A DNA stretch of 13,695 bases, taken from assembly GCA_037384885.1 (NCBI GenBank), contig JARRNO010000058.1, positions 1 to 13,695 of the forward strand. The letters run 5' to 3'. This DNA is from JARRNO01 sp037384885 (lineage in GTDB: Bacteria; Acidobacteriota; UBA4820; DSQY01). A program made the translations under genes and the position numbers. The notes beneath the pieces are model-generated. The model worked only from the letters and a program-made list of their open reading frames with translations, made no database searches and was not told the origin of the DNA. This document shows positions 1 to 5,116 of this stretch, one piece after another (positions within the stretch are counted from its first letter, which is position 1; the number at the start of each line of letters is the position of its first letter).

Positions 1-19
1 CCGGCCGGAAACCGGCCGG
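1..19. repeat. Perfect GC hairpin at the window edge, possible terminator of the lipoprotein gene
   Basis: Two copies of the self-complementary octamer CCGGCCGG (1-8 and 12-19) are separated by AAA, so the DNA or RNA can fold into an 8-bp hairpin. It lies about 35 bases past the stop of the lipoprotein gene that reads leftwards. There is no visible T-run and the left side is cut by the window edge, so its role as a terminator is only a guess. Confidence 0.35.
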
Positions 20-53
20 GCATCACGCCGGACGCCGGCGAACGTCGCGTCTA

Positions 54-515
54 TCAGTCGCCGTCCCAGTCGTCGCCGTCCCAGTAGATCCATCCGCCGA
101 AGGGGGCCCAGCCGTACCAGTAAGGATACGGGTAGCCCCAGTATCCCAAATAGCTCCAGTGGTAGCGATTGCGTTCCTCCCGCCGCGTAGCGTCCAAGTA
201 GGTCTGCTGCATATAGTCGATCACGGCGTCGGGGACCCCTTCCTGCTTCAACTTGGCCAGTTCGCTCGCCTTGAGACGGTAAACGGTCCGCGACCGGCGC
301 ATTTTGTCGATGATCTGCTGGGCGGGGACCCCGTCCTTGCTCATTTTGACGATTTGCGCCACGGTCACCGGGCCCGGAACGGTCGGCCTCGGCTCATTCA
401 TCCCGGCACAGCCCGCCAGGACCAGAATTCCCGCAATCAGCGAAGCGATAACGGGCGCCCGCAACGGAGACGCATTGAAAGATCGGTTGGTTGGTTTGTT
501 GTGTTTGTATTTCAT
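54..515 (-). CDS. Small lipoprotein with aromatic, acidic C-terminal tail
   Basis: A 153-residue exported lipoprotein of unknown function. A basic N-terminus and hydrophobic segment (about 21-35) end in the lipobox L-A-G-C, so C36 should be lipidated; the residues after it (A, G) do not show an inner-membrane retention Asp. Residues about 50-108 look like two related helical units of the form V..I..M...GV....I...M (T51-M72, and S84-M102). The tail from Y118 is extremely aromatic (8 Tyr and 7 Trp in about 36 residues) and ends in a W-D-G-D-D-W-D-G-D acidic stretch. I chose the ATG at 513-515 because GGAGG (526-530) is 10 bases from it but only 1 base from the upstream in-frame ATG at 522-524. 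It follows the dehalogenase-like gene by 80 bases on the same strand and may be cotranscribed. Family not recognised beyond small aromatic-tailed lipoproteins. Confidence 0.8.
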   Translation of the reverse strand: MKYKHNKPTNRSFNASPLRAPVIASLIAGILVLAGCAGMNEPRPTVPGPVTVAQIVKMSKDGVPAQQIIDKMRRSRTVYRLKASELAKLKQEGVPDAVIDYMQQTYLDATRREERNRYHWSYLGYWGYPYPYWYGWAPFGGWIYWDGDDWDGD

Positions 516-525
516 GGCTGACATG

Positions 526-530
526 CCTCC
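526..530 (-). promoter_or_regulatory. Ribosome binding site that decides the lipoprotein start
   Basis: GGAGG on the minus strand. It is 1 base upstream of the longer ORF's ATG (522-524), which is too close, and 10 bases upstream of the ATG at 513-515, which is acceptable. This favours the shorter protein. Confidence 0.6.
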
Positions 531-531
531 G

Positions 532-547
532 GTTCATTTCCATGAAC
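532..547. repeat. Palindrome GTTCAT-TTCC-ATGAAC upstream of the lipoprotein gene
   Basis: Perfect 6-bp inverted repeat with a 4-base loop, directly upstream of the lipoprotein ribosome binding site. It could be an operator or a small mRNA hairpin in the leader. The right half shares TCCATGAAC with the inner palindrome of the AbiEi-like operator at 13329-13345; that may be chance. Confidence 0.4.
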
Positions 548-595
548 TCAATTCCCGAACCGCTTGACGGCCCGGTCACGGCATCCAGCCCCTCT

Positions 596-1639
596 TCAGA
601 CATCCCTTAAGGCTGGGATTCTCCGGTCCGGGCGGCGGCAGCTTTTCCCGTTCCGGTCGATCCCGGGCCTCCGGACCATCCGGGGCCCTGGTTCAAAATT
701 TAATACCCGGATCATGCCGCCGCAATTCCCGGCGAACCGGCAGCCCGGTCTCCGGCCGCCCATGAAGCGCAGCACCATTTCGGCCAACGCTTTTCCCGCG
801 TCTTCTTGAATGAAGTGGCCCGCCCCTCTCAGGATAGTGTGCGGCTGTCCTTCGGCTCCCGGAATCCGCCGGTGAAAGACCTTCTCTGCGCCCCGAGTGA
901 AAGGATCACCGTCAGCGAATGCGGTGAGGAAAGGTTTCTCCCATGTCTCCAACACCTCCCAGGCTCTGCGGTTGGCCTCCGCTGCTGGATCATCCCGGGA
1001 CGCAGGAACGAGGCCGGGCAGCGCCCTCGCTCCCGCCTTGAACTTCCGGGCGGGAAAGGGAGCCTTGTAGGCGTCTGCGACGCCGCGTTCCAGCGGACGC
1101 CGGCAACCCGCACGGATGATGGTTCCGATGGGGAAAACGGGCGAGCAGGATGCAAAGAGCCGCCATATATGAAAAGCCTTGGGAAGACGCTCTTCTCCAG
1201 TGGGCAGGGCGCCGTTGGCCACGACGATGCGGTCGAACCTTCCGGGGGCGCCGGCGGCCAGCCTCAAACCGATCAAGCTGCCCCAATCCTGGCACACCAT
1301 TGTTACTCCCGCCAGGTCCAGCTCCTCCATCCAGGCCGCCATCCATTCCACGAGCCTGCGGTACGAATATCCGGACCGGCTTGCCGGCTTATCGGATCGC
1401 CCGAAGCCCGGCAGATCGGGTGCAACGGCGCGACACCCGGCTCCGGCAAAGACCGGGATCATTTTGCGGTAGAGATAGGACCACGTGGGTTCCCCATGAA
1501 GCATAAGAACGACTGGGCCGTGTGGGTCCCCCTCGTCCACGTAGTGAATCCGGAGCCCCTCCACTTCCGCGTAACGAGGCTTGAACGGAAAGCCGGGAAG
1601 GTTGTCGAAGCATTCGTCGGGGGTGCGCAAGATTCTCAT
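596..1639 (-). CDS. Haloalkane dehalogenase-like alpha/beta hydrolase (HLD-I type)
   Basis: Predicted cytoplasmic hydrolase that would release halide from a haloalkane by nucleophilic attack of Asp, giving an alcohol. The catalytic set is visible: oxyanion/halide region H48-G-E-P-T-W53; nucleophile D118 in C-Q-D-W-G-S with halide-binding W119; cap region about 145-220 with a candidate second halide-binding W159; acid D245 in F-A-D-G-D; and H275 in G-A-G-H-F-I-Q-E. E50 plus this layout matches the DhlA branch. D rather than S at the nucleophile elbow argues against an ordinary esterase. The start is ATG 1637-1639 with GGAG six bases upstream. The domain should end near residue 293; the remaining 54 or so residues are Arg/Pro-rich and do not fit the family, whose members are about 290-310 residues. 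Epoxide hydrolase is the alternative family, but the halide-stabilising residues favour dehalogenase. Substrate cannot be told. Confidence 0.82.
   Translation of the reverse strand: MRILRTPDECFDNLPGFPFKPRYAEVEGLRIHYVDEGDPHGPVVLMLHGEPTWSYLYRKMIPVFAGAGCRAVAPDLPGFGRSDKPASRSGYSYRRLVEWMAAWMEELDLAGVTMVCQDWGSLIGLRLAAGAPGRFDRIVVANGALPTGEERLPKAFHIWRLFASCSPVFPIGTIIRAGCRRPLERGVADAYKAPFPARKFKAGARALPGLVPASRDDPAAEANRRAWEVLETWEKPFLTAFADGDPFTRGAEKVFHRRIPGAEGQPHTILRGAGHFIQEDAGKALAEMVLRFMGGRRPGCRFAGNCGGMIRVLNFEPGPRMVRRPGIDRNGKSCRRPDRRIPALRDV
665..688. repeat. GC hairpin inside the dehalogenase C-terminal extension
   Basis: GGGCC (665-669) pairs with GGCCC (684-688) and CCGG (671-674) with CCGG (680-683), with one bulged T and a 5-base loop: 9 bp in all. 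It sits inside the unusual tail of the dehalogenase ORF, just past stops in the two other minus-strand frames (712-714 and 693-695). It could be a former or true terminator of a shorter gene, but no T-run follows. Confidence 0.35.
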
Positions 1640-1665
1640 CGTCTTCTCCAGGGCCGTATGGAGAA

Positions 1666-1699
1666 AGGGCGGCCCCCCTGGATCGGGATGGGCCGCCCT
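1666..1699 (-). terminator. Hairpin terminator of the tandem-repeat protein gene
   Basis: Perfect 10-bp stem: AGGGCGGCCC (1666-1675) and GGGCCGCCCT (1690-1699) with a 14-base loop. It begins 24 bases past the stop of the leftward repeat-protein gene and is followed on the minus strand by TTTCTCC, a weak T-run. It lies before the dehalogenase start, so that gene probably has its own promoter or depends on readthrough. Confidence 0.6.
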
Positions 1700-1723
1700 G
1701 GGAACACCCGTCGCCGGTTCGAG

Positions 1724-2653
1724 CTATTTCCAGTATTGAACGATGTAATCCTTACGATCGGGACGATGATTCCCCCGGCCGATAAAGCATTGCATCGTGT
1801 GGCGCTTGGCCAGCCTGAGGGCCGCCTCTGCATCGCTCTTGGTGTCGAGCATGAGGAGCCGCGACCGGCCGTCCGTGAGAAGCCAGCCGTTGGCGCCTTC
1901 ATTGACGATATGCAGCTTGGAGGGGTTGTACCGGATGCAGTCCTCGCCCTGGATTGCAGGGTGCAGGCCCGAATCGCCCTCCCAGTACTCTACGATGTAG
2001 CTCTTGCGGTCGGAACGGTGGTTGTCACGTCCGATGAAGCACTGCATGGTATGCCGCCTGGCGAGGGCGAGCGCCCGCTGCGCATCTTCGCGGTTGTCCA
2101 ACATTTCCAGCCGTGACCGCCCGTCGGTCAAAAGCCAGCCTTTGGCGCCCTCATTCTCGATGCGCAGAGTGTTTGGATCGTAGGGAATACAGTCGCGCCG
2201 GACCACGGGCGGACGCCTGGGTCTCCGTACTTCCCGGACAAAGGTTTCCGAGGCCGAGTAGGCCGTACGTCCGCTGTTGTCCCTAAAGCGGGTGTAAATG
2301 TTGGCGTGGAGCCGGTTGCGGGACTTGGAATGGAGCACCACAATCGTCTCGCTGAACGCTGTCCTGAATACAGCAGTGACGGTCTTCGCCGACGCATTCA
2401 GGTCGGACGAGGCTTGCGGGCCGTATGCGTGCCCGTTGACCGTCCCCCAATCGCAGTCCTTCGGGTGGCACTTGCCCCAGGCGTGAACGCGGAGCCGGCC
2501 TCCGTTGAGATGGATCTTCAAGGTCGTCACGCTCTTCGTATTGGCGTCCCGATTCTTCCAGGATCCCGTGAAATCATGAATTTGCGCTCTCAAGACCCGG
2601 GGAGCGGCGATCGCCGCCAGGACAAAAAAGAACAGGACCGTCAATTTTCGCAT
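1724..2653 (-). CDS. Secreted protein with lipocalin-like N-terminal region and two tandem CFIGR-N-R repeats
   Basis: A 309-residue exported protein of unknown function. A signal peptide (1-23, cleavage probably after L-R-A) is followed by a region (about 25-140) that opens with I-H-D-F-T-G-S-W and holds the motif W-G-K-C-H-P-K-D-C-D-W-G (C62, C67), probably a beta-rich domain. Two 71-residue repeats follow: residues 154-224 and 238-308, identical at 52 of 71 positions by eye. Each contains D-C-I at the start, G-W-L-L-T-D-G-R-S-R-L, M-L-D, R-H-T-M-Q-C-F-I-G-R and ends Y-I-V-x-Y-W, with two Cys each that may form a disulfide. The longer ORF starts upstream, but ATG 2651-2653 has GGAGG (2663-2667) nine bases away and opens directly into the signal peptide. 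The gene has a candidate promoter at 2795-2823 and a terminator at 1666-1699, so it looks monocistronic. A carbohydrate or ligand binding role is possible but unproven. Confidence 0.85.
   Translation of the reverse strand: MRKLTVLFFFVLAAIAAPRVLRAQIHDFTGSWKNRDANTKSVTTLKIHLNGGRLRVHAWGKCHPKDCDWGTVNGHAYGPQASSDLNASAKTVTAVFRTAFSETIVVLHSKSRNRLHANIYTRFRDNSGRTAYSASETFVREVRRPRRPPVVRRDCIPYDPNTLRIENEGAKGWLLTDGRSRLEMLDNREDAQRALALARRHTMQCFIGRDNHRSDRKSYIVEYWEGDSGLHPAIQGEDCIRYNPSKLHIVNEGANGWLLTDGRSRLLMLDTKSDAEAALRLAKRHTMQCFIGRGNHRPDRKDYIVQYWK
1730..1942 (-). repeat. Protein repeat 2 (residues 238-308)
   Basis: Second copy of the 71-residue unit of the secreted protein; it ends one residue before the stop. 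The copies are close in protein sequence but clearly diverged in DNA, so the duplication is old and under selection. Confidence 0.85.
1982..2194 (-). repeat. Protein repeat 1 (residues 154-224)
   Basis: First copy of the 71-residue unit, separated from the second by a 13-residue linker (E225-E237). Confidence 0.85.
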
Positions 2654-2794
2654 CGCAACCATCCTCCGATGAAAGACTTCCATCCTAGACCTTACGGCCC
2701 TCCAAACCTCCGGCCGCCGCAGGACACTTCCACATGGAAAGCGCTGGATTAGGGAAGGCGGGGCAGCCGCCGAATGAGACCTGTTGATGAACTT

Positions 2795-2823
2795 AATATA
2801 CGAGAAAAGAGCTGAAAATCCAA
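2795..2823 (-). promoter_or_regulatory. Candidate sigma70 promoter of the tandem-repeat protein gene
   Basis: On the minus strand: -35 TTGGAT (2818-2823), 17-base spacer, -10 TATATT (2795-2800, 5 of 6 consensus). It lies in a locally AT-rich patch between the radical SAM stop and the repeat-protein start, giving a leader of about 135 bases. The -35 is weak. Confidence 0.4.
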
Positions 2824-2849
2824 ATAAGGTGAGAGCGATGTGAGGACGG

Positions 2850-3759
2850 TCACGTCTTTCCAGGAGCCATTCCATCCCGAAGAAGGGGCGCCGGCGGACC
2901 ATACATGGGGTCAGGAGCCAGCACGTTGGGATAACGCTCTCGAAGGCCGGACCTTGTTTCGTAGCACAAGTGGCAGGCGTCCGCATAGCAGGAATGGAGC
3001 GGCAGCCCCGACCGCCGTGCGAACAAGGCGGGTCCTCCCTGGAGAAGGGCCTCCGTCACGGGCCCGGCGCCGGGGTCATAGTCCCGGAAGATCTCCCCCA
3101 GAGACTTGTTCATCACATTGCCGATACTGATGCCCTGGCAGATTTGGACGAACCCCAAGGCATCCACATGCAGCCGCTCAGGGTTTCTGAGATTCTCGTG
3201 AGGACATTCGATAAGTTCTTCGATGGGCCGCCCCGGGATCAGGGGCGCGAGCTTCGCTGACGCACGTCCCCGGCACATGACCCGGCTTTCTCCGGCCGGC
3301 AGCAGGCCCCGGCGGGACGGCGCATCCAGGTCGGCCGGCGGCGCCACCGAGACAATCTCGGCTATAATGCCAAGCGATTCCGCCGCCTGGGCGGCGCGTG
3401 CGGCGCGTTCGGCCGGCACGGCCGGCAAATGATACTCGTCGCTGCTCACATCCAATTGAGTCAGATACGGCTGGAGGGGGCGAAGGTACAAAGGCGCATC
3501 CTCAGAAGACACCGCCCAGTATCCGTTGGTCACAAGGCCCACCTTGAATCCTGCTTCAAAAGCTCTCCGAACCGACCATTCAAGCAGCGGAAAATAGAGA
3601 AAGGGCTCGCCGCCCTCAAACCAGATCCAGTCGATTCCGCCGGCTTCCTGCGCCTGCCTCAGGATTCGATCCACTACCGAGGCGGTCATCGTCCCCTCCT
3701 GGGCAGGACCACCCCACACAAAGCAATGATCGCATTCGGAAATGCACTTGTAGGTCAAG
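2850..3759 (-). CDS. Radical SAM protein with extra C-terminal cysteines, 5' end lost in assembly gap
   Basis: About 302 residues are visible. The frame is still open at the N gap, so the true start is missing; the first visible codon, TTG, is a possible but unlikely start. The first residues read L-T-Y-K-C-I-S-E-C-D-H-C, the CxxxCxxC motif that binds the SAM-cleaving [4Fe-4S] cluster (C5, C9, C12 in the visible numbering); only a few N-terminal residues are probably missing. F-E-G-G-E-P (47-52) is the SAM-binding GGE motif. After the partial TIM barrel come further cysteines at 162, 185, 207, 257, 262 and 265 (S-C-Y-A-D-A-C-H-L-C), arranged as in SPASM-like proteins that bind auxiliary Fe-S clusters. 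The stretch V-D-A-L-G-F-V-Q-I-C-Q-G-I-S-I-G-N resembles the SPASM core. Such proteins often modify peptides or proteins, but no precursor peptide is seen nearby, so the substrate is unknown. Confidence 0.85.
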
Positions 3760-3793
3760 NNNNNNNNNNNNNNNNNNNNNNNNNNNNNNNNNN
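3760..3793. other. Assembly gap (34 Ns)
   Basis: Unknown bases. The gap removes the 5' end and promoter of the radical SAM gene. If it is a scaffold estimate, the true length and even the adjacency of the two sides are uncertain. Confidence 0.99.
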
Positions 3794-3827
3794 GAATATA
3801 ATGCTTGGTTGCGCCGGAGACGCGAAG

Positions 3828-3855
3828 AGGGCCGGACCCTTCGGGGCCCGGCCCT
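3828..3855 (-). terminator. Strong hairpin after the FKBP gene
   Basis: 12-bp stem with a single A-C mismatch: AGGGCCGGACCC (3828-3839) and GGGCCCGGCCCT (3844-3855), with a tetraloop that reads TTCG on the plus strand and CGAA on the minus. It begins about 30 bases past the FKBP stop. No clear T-run follows on either strand, so it may act as a weak terminator or an mRNA 3'-end protector. Confidence 0.55.
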
Positions 3856-3885
3856 ACATAGACGATCGCGTATGCGACGTGGATT

Positions 3886-4605
3886 CTACTTGCCGACCTT
3901 CAAGAGCTCCACGTCTAGAATCAGCATGGAATTGGGAGGCAGGCCCCGGCGCCCCTGTGATCCGAAGGCCAGCTTGGAAGGGACGAAAAGCCGGTACTTG
4001 GAGCCCGCGTGCATGATCTCCAGCCCCTCTCTCCAGCCCGGAAAAAGTTTGGCCATGGGGATAGTGCTCGTCTTCCCGTCCTTGAAAGAATCGTGCAGAA
4101 CCTGCCCGTTGAGAAGGCTCACCTTGTACTTCAGCGTGACCGTGTCGCCCGCTTTGGGAGAGGGGCCCTTTCCCGGGCGAAGCACTTCATACTCAAGGCC
4201 GCTGGCGGTCGTATGAACCCCTTTTCTGGTTTTATTCTTCGCCAGAAAGGCATCCTCGGCCTTCAGATTTTTGGCGGCCATATCCTGGATCATCTTTTCG
4301 CGCCGGTCGGTCACCTCTTTATTGATGGACCGGCCGATCTCCTGCATTTCTTGCTCCGACAGCCTCGGTTTCTTACCATGTAGGCTGTCTTCGATACCCT
4401 TGACAAGGGCCTTCATGTCCAGGTCGCCTGGGACCTCTTTCAAGTTTCGGCCCACGTCGAGACCCAGCACATAGCTCTTCCTTTCGATTTTCGTTGCAAG
4501 GCCCGCCGGCGCTTTCTTCGCAGGCTTTTTCGCGCTCTGCGCGGCTGCGGCGAATGCAGTACCGGCCAAAACCAGGACGATGCTCCAAACGGTTATTCGC
4601 TTCAC
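3886..4605 (-). CDS. Periplasmic FKBP-type peptidyl-prolyl cis-trans isomerase (Mip/FkpA-like)
   Basis: A 239-residue foldase that speeds prolyl cis-trans isomerisation, here exported. A signal peptide (1-22, A-F-A-A-A-A-Q) and Lys/Ala-rich linker precede the helical FKBP N-terminal dimerisation domain (about 36-125: S-Y-V-L-G-L-D-V-G-R-N-L), then the FKBP domain (about 130-238). Visible active-site positions include Y160, D172-S173-F174, W191 in F-P-G-W-R-E-G-L, and L-P-P-N-S with the closing V-E-L-L. Length fits Mip/FkpA. The start is GTG 4603-4605, chosen because AAGGAG is 6 bases upstream and the signal peptide follows at once; the longer ORF upstream has no such signals. It is divergent from the kinase-like gene and followed by a hairpin at 3828-3855. 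Expected to act on outer-membrane or secreted proteins. Confidence 0.93.
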   Translation of the reverse strand: MKRITVWSIVLVLAGTAFAAAAQSAKKPAKKAPAGLATKIERKSYVLGLDVGRNLKEVPGDLDMKALVKGIEDSLHGKKPRLSEQEMQEIGRSINKEVTDRREKMIQDMAAKNLKAEDAFLAKNKTRKGVHTTASGLEYEVLRPGKGPSPKAGDTVTLKYKVSLLNGQVLHDSFKDGKTSTIPMAKLFPGWREGLEIMHAGSKYRLFVPSKLAFGSQGRRGLPPNSMLILDVELLKVGK

Positions 4606-4784
4606 GTGACTCTCCTTAAGCTGGTGCGATCTTACATGGCCGGACGGCGCCCGGCCGTTCCGGGCATGGTAACACGCCCAAAGCGGGCCGCCAAACAGGG
4701 AGGCGGCGAAGCGGCCGCAGGGGTCCAGTGGATGGGCGGCCGCACGATCGCGGGCTCGAGTGGCGCGCCGTTTCAACCGGGGAG

Positions 4785-4798
4785 CAATGGCGCCATTG
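4785..4798. repeat. Perfect palindrome CAATGGCGCCATTG
   Basis: 14-bp uninterrupted palindrome, the kind of site bound by a dimeric regulator, followed by GGAGAAAAA. It lies between the divergent FKBP and kinase-like genes. No second copy seen in the window. Confidence 0.45.
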
Positions 4799-4947
4799 GA
4801 GAAAAACCGGATCCTGTTGAAACCTGCTTATTCCTGGGACCGGGACGGCGGCGCGATGGTGTACTGTCGAAAAATTGGACGGGTTTTCCCTTCAATTGGC
4901 TGAAAATCTCTTCGGGGAACGGGGGATTTCTCCTGGCGGAGATTCCT

Positions 4948-4976
4948 TTCATCCCTTTCACGATGGATCGTATAAG
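4948..4976 (+). promoter_or_regulatory. Weak promoter candidate of the kinase-like gene
   Basis: -10 TATAAG (4971-4976, 5 of 6 consensus) with a poor -35 TTCATC (4948-4953) at 17 bases. Leader of about 130 bases. A second -10-like TATATT lies at 4986-4991 without a -35. Confidence 0.25.
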
Positions 4977-5116
4977 CCGCCGGCATATATTGAGGGTGGG
5001 CAATAAGGGGGGAAACACCAAACACTCGTCATCACTCTGTATGAACACCTGGGGGCGACCACGGTGAGCATGGCCGCCGGCAAGGTTCGAACGCCCACCC
5101 CCCGGGAAGGCTGGAC

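Larger units (their letters stand above)
4606..5116. other. Divergent intergenic region, 511 bases
   Basis: Between the FKBP start (minus) and the kinase-like start (plus). The only ORFs are not supported by ribosome binding sites or recognisable protein features. It holds a perfect 14-bp palindrome (4785-4798) and a weak promoter candidate for the kinase-like gene (4948-4976). The length is generous for two promoters, so further regulatory elements or a small RNA are possible, but I see no direct sign. Confidence 0.6.

Noticed and set aside
1285..1305. TGGCAC...TTGT resembling a sigma54 promoter
   Set aside because: Inside the dehalogenase coding region, on the opposite strand, with no gene to drive and no GC element spacing match.
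806..2116. 436-codon plus-strand ORF
   Set aside because: It runs antisense across both the dehalogenase and the repeat-protein genes and their intergenic terminator; its translation is Arg/Pro/Gly-rich without family features.
4731..4775. Cluster of GC palindromes (GCGGCCGC, CTCGAG, GGCGCGCC) that could suggest cloning-vector polylinker
   Set aside because: The sites are spaced irregularly with natural-looking GC-rich sequence, and the surroundings are ordinary genome; chance in GC-rich DNA.
5083..5100. AGGTTCGAACGCCC resembling a tRNA T-arm
   Set aside because: No matching acceptor, D-arm and anticodon arm upstream at the right distance.
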